Positions 33,165-40,091 of a stretch of 64,000 nucleotides of DNA are shown here, piece by piece. The position numbers and the translations under genes are program-made. The stretch comes from UBA10649 sp965278945. GTDB taxonomy: Bacteria > Actinomycetota > Actinomycetes > S36-B12. The notes beneath the pieces were generated by a model that did not search any database, had not been told where the DNA came from, and saw only the letters and a list, made by a program, of their open reading frames with translations. How positions within the stretch are numbered: the stretch's first letter is position 1; each line of letters opens with the position of its first letter. The stretch covers positions 310,001 through 374,000 of the forward strand of contig OZ257128.1 in the NCBI GenBank assembly GCA_965278945.1. Direction: 5' to 3'.

Positions 33165-35183
33165 ATGACCACCGACCAGCAGTTGCCCGTGTCCGCGTTC
33201 GAGCCATCCGCGACGGAGGTGCTGACTACCTCGCAGGGCACCCCACTCGGCGACACCGAGCACTCGCTCACGGCTGGCCGACGCGGCCCGACGCTCCTTG
33301 CGGACCACCATCTGCGCGAGAAGATCATGCACTTCGATCACGAGCGCATTCCCGAGCGCGCGGTCCACGCACGCGGTGCGGGAGCGCACGGCACCTTCGT
33401 CGCTAACGGGAAGGCGTCAGCGTTCTGCCGCGCCGGCTTCCTGGCCAAGGGCGTCGAGACGAGAGTGTTCGTGCGCTTCTCGACAGTCGTCGGATCGCGC
33501 GGATCGGCCGACACTGCCCGCGACACCCGTGGATTCGCCGTCAAGTTCTATACAAGCGAGGGAACCTTCGATCTCGTCGGCAACAACATCCCCGTGTTCT
33601 TCATCCAGGACGGCATCAAGTTCCCCGACTTGATCCATGCGGCGAAGCCGCACCCCGACACCGAGATCCCTCAGGCACAGTCGGCGCACGACACATTCTG
33701 GGATTTCGTCTCCCTGCACACGCAGGCAACGCACCACATGCTCTGGGTCATGAGCGACCGCGGCATCCCGCGGTCCTACCGGATGATGGAAGGGTTCGGC
33801 GTCCACACGTTCCGCCTGACCGACGCGGGCGGCAACACGGTGCTCGTCAAGTTCCACTGGAAGCCAGCGGCCGGCGTGCACTCGATGCTGTGGGAGGAAG
33901 CGCAGCTCACGGCAGGCATGGATCCGGACTTCCACCGACGCGATCTCGCCGATGCCATCGACTCGGGGAACTTCCCGTCGTGGGACCTCGGAGTCCAGGT
34001 GGTGCCCGATGAGGCCGACGAGATGTACCAGGGGATCGACCTGCTCGATCCGACGAAGCTGATCCCCGAGGAGCTCGCTCCTGTGGTCGTGATCGGCACG
34101 ATGACCCTCGATCGCAACCCGACGAACTACTTCGCGGAGACCGAGCAGGTCGCGTTCCACCCCGGCCACCTCGTCGCAGGCATCGAGCCCACGAATGATC
34201 CGCTGCTCGCCGCCAGGCTGTTCTCCTACCTCGATACGCAACTGACACGGCTCGGGGGCCCGAACTTCGGGCAGCTACCGATCAACCAGCCGCAGGCGCC
34301 GGTGAACGACAACCTGCGCGACGGCATGCACCAGACGCTCGTCCACGACGATGTTTCTCCGTACTTCCCGAACTCGCTCGGTGGCGGGTGCCCGTACCTG
34401 GCCGACCCGAGCGTGGCGTTCGTGGAGAGTCCGACTCCCGTCGAGGGATTTCAGGAGCGTGCGTTCGCAGCGTCCTTCGACGACCACTTCACCCAGGCTG
34501 CGATGTTCTTCCGCAGCCTTACCCCGCTCGAGCAGCAGCACACGTGCGAGGCGATCGCCTTCGAGCTCGGCAAGTGCTACCACCAGGAGATCCGCGAGCG
34601 TGAGCTCGAGGTCCTCGCGCAGGTTGACGCGCAGCTCGCCGCAGGAGTGGGGGAGCTGCTCGGCCTGACGCCCCCGAGTGCCACGGCGGTGCCGGCGGGC
34701 TTCTTGTCTCCTGCGTTGAGCCAGATGACAGCAGCGGAGTTCCCAGTCAACGGCCGGGTTCTCGGCATCGTGGTCGGCGGCACGGCGGACGTGACAGGGT
34801 TTGACGACGCGATCGCGCTCGCCGCCGATGCGGGGATGGCGGTGCTGATCGTCGCTCCAACCGGCGCACCCGTCGACATTGGCGGCACGCCCGTACCCCC
34901 GGACCGGACGTACGCGACGACGCGATCCATCGAGTTCGATGCCGTCGTCGTCATCGCGGGTGCCGATGCAGATCTCGATCCTCGAGTGAGCACGCTGATC
35001 GAAGAGTCGTATCGGCATGCCAAGGCCCTTGCCTTCGTGGGCGGCCTGACGGCCGCCGGAGCGGGCGTCGAGGAGGACAACGGAGCGATGACCGCTGACT
35101 CGATGACCGATGCGGTCAGCGCCCTGCTGGCGGCGGTGCGCACGCACCGCGTATGGACTCGCCTGGAAGCAGGGAACGCATGA
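33165..35183 (+). CDS. katE: Large-subunit monofunctional catalase (HPII/KatE type)
   Basis: This 672-residue heme enzyme breaks down H2O2. The catalytic His is in RAVHARGAGAHGTF, the Asn in NNIPVFFIQDG, and the heme-ligand Tyr in ARLFSYLDTQLTRLG. Beyond residue 500 comes the flavodoxin-like C-terminal domain of large catalases (GRVLGIVVGGTADVTGF...AVVVIAGAD). The ATG at 33165 has GAGG at good spacing; an in-frame GTG at 33153 is possible. The gene is divergent from the hydroxy-acid oxidase, whose reaction may yield H2O2. Confidence 0.93.
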   Translation: MTTDQQLPVSAFEPSATEVLTTSQGTPLGDTEHSLTAGRRGPTLLADHHLREKIMHFDHERIPERAVHARGAGAHGTFVANGKASAFCRAGFLAKGVETRVFVRFSTVVGSRGSADTARDTRGFAVKFYTSEGTFDLVGNNIPVFFIQDGIKFPDLIHAAKPHPDTEIPQAQSAHDTFWDFVSLHTQATHHMLWVMSDRGIPRSYRMMEGFGVHTFRLTDAGGNTVLVKFHWKPAAGVHSMLWEEAQLTAGMDPDFHRRDLADAIDSGNFPSWDLGVQVVPDEADEMYQGIDLLDPTKLIPEELAPVVVIGTMTLDRNPTNYFAETEQVAFHPGHLVAGIEPTNDPLLAARLFSYLDTQLTRLGGPNFGQLPINQPQAPVNDNLRDGMHQTLVHDDVSPYFPNSLGGGCPYLADPSVAFVESPTPVEGFQERAFAASFDDHFTQAAMFFRSLTPLEQQHTCEAIAFELGKCYHQEIRERELEVLAQVDAQLAAGVGELLGLTPPSATAVPAGFLSPALSQMTAAEFPVNGRVLGIVVGGTADVTGFDDAIALAADAGMAVLIVAPTGAPVDIGGTPVPPDRTYATTRSIEFDAVVVIAGADADLDPRVSTLIEESYRHAKALAFVGGLTAAGAGVEEDNGAMTADSMTDAVSALLAAVRTHRVWTRLEAGNA

Positions 35184-35311
35184 GCGGCGAGCAGGCGCCG
35201 AGCGTGCCTACTGAGGACATCCCCGACGTCGGTCCGTCACCGGAGATACCGCCAGGCTCACCTGATGTTGGCCCTCCGCCGGAACCCCAGACGCCGCTCA
35301 CAGCGCCTTGA
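35180..35311 (+). CDS. Small proline-rich acidic peptide after the catalase gene (43 aa)
   Basis: An ATG overlapping the catalase TGA (ATGA) opens a 43-codon frame reading MSGEQAPSVPTEDIPDVGPS and continuing Pro-rich to TPLTAP. It has no hydrophobic segment and should be disordered. The coupled start is the main evidence that it is real. Its 3' end overlaps the convergent GNAT gene by 14 bases. Function unknown. Confidence 0.5.
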   Translation: MSGEQAPSVPTEDIPDVGPSPEIPPGSPDVGPPPEPQTPLTAP

Positions 35312-35714
35312 CCCAGCGTGAGTTGTCGGTCTCCCGCGTGTAGCCGGCTCCTGCCCACGTGTCAGTGCCGAGTGCGTTGTCGTCGACCACCATCGCGTCG
35401 GCGCGGATGCCGCCGAGACTGCGGAACCTGTCCTCGGCTGCAGCGATGAGTTGTCGAGCGATGCCCTGACGTCGCCGGTCAGGCGCGACCGCGAGCCGGT
35501 AGAGGTGGCAGCGCCACCCGTCCCACCCGGCGATGAGGCTGCCGACGATCGTGTCGTCGTCGACGGCCAGCAGGAGGGCCTGCGGATCGCGGTTGATCAG
35601 CGCGGTGACTGCCGCGGAGCTGTCCGAGGGTCGTTCGCCGCCCATCGCCGATCCGGCCCAGAAAGCGGGCACGTCTTCAACGTCGCCTGCGACGGCCGTG
35701 CGAATGATGATCAT
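35298..35714 (-). CDS. GNAT-family N-acetyltransferase
   Basis: The 138-residue product begins MIIIRTAVAGDVEDVPAFW and has the acetyl-CoA motif LAVAPDRRRQGIARQLI near residue 75. I chose the ATG at 35714 because the minus strand has TACTCT seven bases upstream (35722-35727) and because MIIIRTA is a normal GNAT N-terminus; an ATG at 35732 would add only six residues. The substrate is unknown. It converges with the catalase operon. Confidence 0.82.
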   Translation of the reverse strand: MIIIRTAVAGDVEDVPAFWAGSAMGGERPSDSSAAVTALINRDPQALLLAVDDDTIVGSLIAGWDGWRCHLYRLAVAPDRRRQGIARQLIAAAEDRFRSLGGIRADAMVVDDNALGTDTWAGAGYTRETDNSRWVKAL

Positions 35715-35752
35715 GCGCGTGAGAGTAGCCATGTCCGAGGGGCCGACAACGA

Positions 35753-35784
35753 CGAAGGGCCCCGCCGTGAGGCGGGACCCTTCG
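35753..35784 (-). terminator. Hairpin terminator of the cold-shock gene
   Basis: Arms CGAAGGGCCCCGCC (35753-35766) and GGCGGGACCCTTCG (35771-35784) pair at 13 of 14 positions around GTGA. On the minus strand it begins 20 bases after the cold-shock stop. Confidence 0.65.
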
Positions 35785-35803
35785 TATGTTGCGAAGCCTG
35801 AAA

Positions 35804-36007
35804 TTAGACGACGCGGACCTTCTCGGCCTGGGGGCCCTTGGGACCCTGCGTGATGTCGAACTCGACGGTCTGGTTCTCGTCGAGCGAGCGGTAGCCACTC
35901 GAATCGATTGCCGAGTAGTGGACGAACACGTCGGGTCCGCCATCAGCCTGCTCGATGAAGCCGAAACCCTTTTCCGCGTTGAACCACTTGACGGTGCCTT
36001 GAGCCAT
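35804..36007 (-). CDS. cspA: Cold-shock protein (CspA family)
   Basis: The 67-residue product is a single OB-fold that binds single-stranded RNA and DNA. RNP1 is KGFGFI (residues 14-19) and RNP2 is VFVHYSAI (27-34). The ATG at 36007 has GAAGGAGAA upstream. The leader contains a short hairpin (36031-36053), and the next gene is divergent 188 bases away, so a long structured 5' UTR of the kind known for csp genes is possible. Confidence 0.95.
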   Translation of the reverse strand: MAQGTVKWFNAEKGFGFIEQADGGPDVFVHYSAIDSSGYRSLDENQTVEFDITQGPKGPQAEKVRVV

Positions 36008-36030
36008 AATGAAATTCTCCTTCAAAAGAA

Positions 36031-36053
36031 CGTGACGAACGGTCGCCGTCACG
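36031..36053 (-). promoter_or_regulatory. Hairpin in the cold-shock leader region
   Basis: CGTGACG (36031-36037) pairs perfectly with CGTCACG (36047-36053) around a 9-base loop, 24 bases before the start codon on the minus strand. It could be part of a leader structure or a protein-binding site. Confidence 0.3.
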
Positions 36054-36195
36054 CGGTCAGAAGAATCAGGCACCCGGTCGTACTCTGTGCGGTTGCTCAG
36101 GACTGTGATGCTGATATCTCTGTTCCTAGTGATTGAGTGTTCCCTAGTGCCGGTCAAACGGCAAACCCGAGGGTCTGCGGATGTGGAGAACAGTC

Positions 36196-37176
36196 ATGGA
36201 ATACGTCCAATTGGGTCGTTCAGGCCTCAAAGTCAGCCGCCTGTGCCTGGGCACGATGAACTTCGGCCCGGAGACCTCCCAGGCCGATTCGAACGTGATC
36301 ATGGACCACGCGCACGACCAGGGGATCAACTTCTTCGACTCCGCCAACATCTACGGGTGGGGCGAGAACGCGGGCCAGACCGAGCGAATCGTGGGGGATT
36401 GGTTCGCCCAGGGCGGGGGCAGGCGCGAGCGCACGGTCCTCGCCACGAAGCTCTACGCGGACATGGGGACCTGGCCCAACGACGGCAAGCTGTCAGCACT
36501 CAACATCCGCCGCGCCTGCGATGCCTCGCTGAAGCGGCTGCAGACCGACTACATCGACATCTACCAGATGCATCACGTCGACCGCGCTACCCCGTGGGAC
36601 GAGATCTGGGAGGCCATGGGCGTCCTGCGCCAGCAGGGGAAGATCATCTACACCGGCTCGTCCAACTTCGCCGGCTGGCACATCGCCCAGGGCCAGGAGG
36701 CCGCATGGCGTCGCCATCAGCTCGGCCTGGTCGCCGAGCAGTCCATCTACAACCTGGTCGAGCGCACCGTGGAACTGGAGGTACTGCCGGCCGCGCAGTT
36801 CTACGGCCTCGGCGTCATCCCGTGGTCACCGCTTCACGGCGGCCTCCTGGGCGGCGTCTTGAAGAAGCAGGCCGCCGGCACGGCCGCCCGGAGCAGCAGC
36901 GGGCGCGCTGGGGAGGACCTCGAGAAGCACCGGCCGGCGATCCAGGCGTGGGAGGCGTACTGCGACGAGCGGGGCGAGAACCCCGGCGATGTCGCCCTGG
37001 CCTGGCTGCTGCACCAGCCTGCGGTGACCGCGCCGATCGTCGGCCCGCGCACCCTCGACCAGCTCGACGGTGGCCTGCGCGCGCTCGACATCACTCTCGA
37101 CGCGGCAGCGCTGGCCCGGATCGACGAGATCTTCCCCGGCCCGGGAGGCACGGCGCCGGAGGCGTACGCATGGTGA
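36196..37176 (+). CDS. Aldo/keto reductase
   Basis: The 326-residue NADPH-dependent TIM-barrel enzyme has the AKR features LCLGTMNFG, FFDSANIYGWGENAGQTE (catalytic Asp and Tyr), VLATKLY (Lys), QMHHVDRATPWDEI (His), and the C-terminal cofactor-binding APIVGPRTLDQLDG. It resembles the YajO/AKR11-13 groups. The substrate is unknown. The ATG at 36196 is chosen over one five codons upstream; neither has a strong ribosome site. It leads a run of four plus-strand genes. Confidence 0.88.
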   Translation: MEYVQLGRSGLKVSRLCLGTMNFGPETSQADSNVIMDHAHDQGINFFDSANIYGWGENAGQTERIVGDWFAQGGGRRERTVLATKLYADMGTWPNDGKLSALNIRRACDASLKRLQTDYIDIYQMHHVDRATPWDEIWEAMGVLRQQGKIIYTGSSNFAGWHIAQGQEAAWRRHQLGLVAEQSIYNLVERTVELEVLPAAQFYGLGVIPWSPLHGGLLGGVLKKQAAGTAARSSSGRAGEDLEKHRPAIQAWEAYCDERGENPGDVALAWLLHQPAVTAPIVGPRTLDQLDGGLRALDITLDAAALARIDEIFPGPGGTAPEAYAW

Positions 37177-37189
37177 CGGGAGGCTGTCG

Positions 37190-37543
37190 GTGAGCCTGGA
37201 CTGGGAGCAGGTCGTCGTTGACTCGGCGGATCCCGAAGCCCTCGCGACTTGGTGGGCGAACGCCCTCGGGTGGGTCATCGTCGGGAGCGATCCGGACGAG
37301 TACGAGATCCGGCCTGAGCCGAACCGGACTCCGGGCCTGTTGTTCCTTCGCGTGCACTCGGGCAAGCCCGGCAAGAACCGTCTTCATCTCGACTTCCGAC
37401 CCGATGATCAGGCTGCCGAGGTGACGCGCTTCGAATCGCTCGGTGCCACGCGCGTCGATATCGGCCAGGGCGAGCAGAGCTGGGTGGTTCTCGCCGATCC
37501 GGAGGGCAACGAGTTCTGCATCCTGCGGGCGATTCCGCAGTGA
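37190..37543 (+). CDS. VOC-family (glyoxalase-like) protein
   Basis: The 117-residue product has the paired beta-alpha-beta modules of the vicinal-oxygen-chelate fold: QVVVDSADPEALATWWANAL at the start and VVLADPEGNEFCIL at the end, with RLHLDFRPDD in the middle. It resembles VOC proteins of the Glyoxalase_6 type. The GTG at 37190 has GGGAGG upstream. The stop overlaps the next gene (GTGA). Function unknown. Confidence 0.8.
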   Translation: MSLDWEQVVVDSADPEALATWWANALGWVIVGSDPDEYEIRPEPNRTPGLLFLRVHSGKPGKNRLHLDFRPDDQAAEVTRFESLGATRVDIGQGEQSWVVLADPEGNEFCILRAIPQ

Positions 37544-38088
37544 GCAGGGTTCCGCCGAACATCCTGTCCGGCCCCCGCCTGGACCTCGTGCTCGTGACCG
37601 TCGAGCAGCTGCTGAGCCGCGACGGCACGGCGGCGCCGATCCCGTTGGGCTTCGCCGACCCCGACAACGTCCTCGACCCGGACCACTCGCCCCTGTCCTT
37701 TCGCATCCCGCAGGTGGCCAAGGATCCGTCCGTCAATCCGTGGCTCCTTCGCCTGGCCGTGCTGCGGTCCGATGAGCCGCTGATCGTCGGCCTTGGCAAC
37801 TTTCACGACAGGCCGGATGAGAACGGGATGGTGGAGATCGGGTACAGCGTGCTTCCTCGACACCGGCGCAACGGATACGCCACCGAGATCGCGATGACCA
37901 TGTGGGCCTTTGCTGCAGCGCATCCGGACGTCCGAGTGCTTCGTGCGACCGTCAGCCCGGAGAACGCTGCGTCCTTGCGGATCATCGAGGGCGCGGGCTT
38001 CGTCGAGGTCGGCGAGCAGGACGATCCTGAGGACGGACTTGAGCTCGTCTACGAGTTGGCGGCGGCTGACTTCCGGTCCCGACCATGA
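37540..38088 (+). CDS. GNAT-family acetyltransferase (RimJ/RimL-like)
   Basis: The 182-residue product has EIGYSVLPRHRRNGYATEIAM, the acetyl-CoA-binding motif A, and VSPENAASLRIIEGAGFVEVG, motif B, as in acetyltransferases of the RimJ/RimL branch. Coupled to its neighbours by GTGA and ATGA overlaps. The target is unknown. Confidence 0.82.
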   Translation: MSRVPPNILSGPRLDLVLVTVEQLLSRDGTAAPIPLGFADPDNVLDPDHSPLSFRIPQVAKDPSVNPWLLRLAVLRSDEPLIVGLGNFHDRPDENGMVEIGYSVLPRHRRNGYATEIAMTMWAFAAAHPDVRVLRATVSPENAASLRIIEGAGFVEVGEQDDPEDGLELVYELAAADFRSRP

Positions 38089-38519
38089 GCGACATCGCGA
38101 TCCGCGCGTTCGAGGCAGCAGACACGAACGGCGTGATCGACCTGTGGCGCGAGTGCGGGCTGCTTCGTCCGTGGAACGACCCCGAGAAGGACATCGCCCG
38201 CAAGATCGCCGACTCGCCCTGGGGGCTTCTCGTTGCGGAGTCGAACGGGCGCCTGGCCGGCGCGCTGATGGTCGGCTACGACGGCCACCGGGGGAGCATC
38301 AACTACCTCGCGGTGGCACCGGATCTGCACGGCACGGGCCTTGGCCGCGTGCTTGTGGCGCACGCCGAAGAGCTGCTGGTCGCGCGCGGGTGCCCGAAGG
38401 TGAACCTCTCGGTACGCGGGGACAACGACGAGGCGATCGGCTTCTACGAGCACCTGGGATACGTGGTCGAGGGGACCGACCACGCGGTCGCGATGGGGCA
38501 TCGGCTGATCGCGGACTGA
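38085..38519 (+). CDS. GNAT-family acetyltransferase (YpeA-like)
   Basis: The 144-residue product has WRECGLLRPWNDPEKDI near the start, LAVAPDLHGTGLGRVLV as motif A, and NLSVRGDNDEAIGFYEHLGY. That set is characteristic of the YpeA/RimI-like group. It ends the four-gene run; the VapBC operon follows after 39 bases with its own promoter. Confidence 0.85.
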   Translation: MSDIAIRAFEAADTNGVIDLWRECGLLRPWNDPEKDIARKIADSPWGLLVAESNGRLAGALMVGYDGHRGSINYLAVAPDLHGTGLGRVLVAHAEELLVARGCPKVNLSVRGDNDEAIGFYEHLGYVVEGTDHAVAMGHRLIAD

Positions 38520-38533
38520 GGCATTGACGAGTC

Positions 38534-38558
38534 TTCTAGAATTTTCTAGAATCACTCC
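38534..38558 (+). promoter_or_regulatory. VapBC operator-promoter with two TTCTAGAA palindromes
   Basis: TTCTAGAA occurs at 38534-38541 and again at 38544-38551, two bases apart. The second overlaps TAGAAT (38547-38552), a -10 box six bases before the vapB ATG. An autorepressing VapBC complex bound here would cover the -10 box. Confidence 0.65.
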
Positions 38559-38816
38559 ATGCCATTTAGCGTGAAGAGTGATCGCGCAGACGAACTGCTA
38601 CGCGAGCTCCGCGAGCTCACCGGCGAGGGGATAACCGAGGCGGTAACCCGCGCGCTCGATGACCGACTCATGCGCACGCGAGTCGCACGGCTCTCGACTG
38701 CCAGCGACATGATGTGGAGTCTCGAGGCATTCTGGGCGAAGTATCCCGATTTGATTGGCCGTGACGTCGTCAGCGATGAGGACCTCCTGTACGACAACGA
38801 GGGTCTGCCGAAGTGA
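38559..38816 (+). CDS. vapB: VapB-type antitoxin
   Basis: The 85-residue product begins PFSVKSDRADELLRELREL with a ribbon-helix-helix-like DNA-binding N-terminus, as in Rv0623-type antitoxins, and ends in an acidic tail that would wrap the toxin. It binds its operator and neutralises VapC. It overlaps vapC by 4 bases (GTGA). Confidence 0.82.
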   Translation: MPFSVKSDRADELLRELRELTGEGITEAVTRALDDRLMRTRVARLSTASDMMWSLEAFWAKYPDLIGRDVVSDEDLLYDNEGLPK

Positions 38817-39238
38817 CCGACGGCGCGTTGGTCGTCGATTCGTCTGCGGTGATCTCCATGCTGCTCCGCGAACCCGAGGCGCAGTGGTTCGTTGAGCGTC
38901 TGGCGGAAGCGGACGAGCGACTGATGAGCGCCGGCACGGTCCAGGAGTACTTGCTGGTCGCGTCGAGTCGCGAGCGCCACGCGCATCGGAGCGAACCGCG
39001 TGACCTGTTCTCGGATGCATGGCAACTCCTGGGAAGCTGCGACATACACGTGGTGCCGGTTAGTCGAGATCTGGCTGTGCTGGGAGCATCCGCGGTGACG
39101 CGGTTTCGCGGCGCTCCGGCGAGGTTGAACTTCGGCGACGGCTTCTCGTATGCGCTGGCTCGTTCTCGGGGCTGCCCGATCCTGTGCAAGGGAGATGACT
39201 TCGTCCACACCGACGTCGACGTAGTCCGACCGGCCTAG
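38813..39238 (+). CDS. vapC: VapC-type PIN-domain toxin ribonuclease
   Basis: The 141-residue PIN nuclease has VVDSSAVISMLLREPE at the start, with the first metal-binding Asp, a Glu in QEYLLV, and GDGFSYALARSRGCPILCKGDDF at the end, giving the remaining acidic residues. VapC toxins cleave tRNA or rRNA when freed from VapB. The target here cannot be read. It converges with the SDR gene with a 4-base overlap. Confidence 0.88.
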   Translation: MTDGALVVDSSAVISMLLREPEAQWFVERLAEADERLMSAGTVQEYLLVASSRERHAHRSEPRDLFSDAWQLLGSCDIHVVPVSRDLAVLGASAVTRFRGAPARLNFGDGFSYALARSRGCPILCKGDDFVHTDVDVVRPA

Positions 39239-40032
39239 CCGCCTGCGAGCTTGGGTCCGGCCAGGTCCCAGCCGCCATCGGCGACGATGGTCGTGCCGGT
39301 GACGTAGTCGCCGCCGGGAGACAGGAAGAACGCGATCACCGCGGCAACGTCCTCGGGAGTCTGCATCACGCCGGCGGGAATCTGCTTCGCGACCGCCTCG
39401 AGGTCAAGCCCGTACCGCCCGAAGGCGTCGGTGCTCACCAGGCCGGGGGCCACCGCGACGAGACGAATCCCGTAGCCCGCCCACTCGATGGCCAGGGTTC
39501 GGGTGAGGCTGTCGACGGCAGCGCGCGCGGCGGACGAGTGCGCCATGTAGGGGATGCCCCGCAACGGGGTCATCGTCACGCTGACAACCTTGCCGTAGCC
39601 GTTCGGGATCATCGAGCGCGCGGCCACGCGGGTGGTGAGGTACCACGGAGCCTCGAGGTTGAGTCGCGTCACCGATCGGAAGCCGTTTGGCGAGACGGTC
39701 TCAGCGGGCGCCACGAACTGCCCGCCCGCATTGTTGACGAGCAGGTCGATGCGCTCATGCCGCTCGAGGATCGTGTCGAGCGCGGCATCGACCTGGTCGA
39801 ACTCGCGAAGGTCGACGGACAGGGTGGTCATCGCGAGCGTGCCGGCCCGCGTGGCGCATAGTGCCGCGGTCTCGTCGAGCTTGTCCGCGGTCCTGCCGAC
39901 GATCACCACCTGGGCGCCGAGATCGGCGAGGTGGAGTGCGGTGGCGCGGCCGATTCCCGATCCGCCGCCGGTGACGAGGGCGACCCGCCCGGTGAGGCAG
40001 CCGGGCCGAAGCGCATCGAGGGGACTGGTCAT
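39235..40032 (-). CDS. SDR-family oxidoreductase, trans-2-enoyl-/2,4-dienoyl-CoA reductase-like
   Basis: The 265-residue SDR has the cofactor motif VTGGGSGIGRA near residue 20 and NNAGGQ. The place of the catalytic YxxxK reads MAHSSAARAAVDSL, with Ser and Arg where most SDRs have Tyr and Lys. The same substitution pattern is known in the peroxisomal enoyl-CoA/dienoyl-CoA reductase group, which suggests an acyl-CoA substrate. This fits its place opposite the acyl-CoA carboxylase operon. The ATG at 40032 has TATCGT six bases upstream. Confidence 0.85.
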   Translation of the reverse strand: MTSPLDALRPGCLTGRVALVTGGGSGIGRATALHLADLGAQVVIVGRTADKLDETAALCATRAGTLAMTTLSVDLREFDQVDAALDTILERHERIDLLVNNAGGQFVAPAETVSPNGFRSVTRLNLEAPWYLTTRVAARSMIPNGYGKVVSVTMTPLRGIPYMAHSSAARAAVDSLTRTLAIEWAGYGIRLVAVAPGLVSTDAFGRYGLDLEAVAKQIPAGVMQTPEDVAAVIAFFLSPGGDYVTGTTIVADGGWDLAGPKLAGG

Positions 40033-40038
40033 GGCGTC

Positions 40039-40091
40039 ACGATAGCCAAAGACCTTGACGCGCGTATCAACTTGACGTTAGCGTCAGATTG
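40039..40091. promoter_or_regulatory. Divergent promoters and palindromic operator of the Atu-like locus
   Basis: TATCGT on the minus strand (40039-40044) serves the SDR gene. On the plus strand TAGCGT (40079-40084) lies 7 bases before the carboxyltransferase ATG and is buried in the palindrome TGACG-TTAG-CGTCA (40073-40086). The TetR regulator encoded in the operon is the likely binder; a protein here would block the plus-strand promoter directly. Confidence 0.5.
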
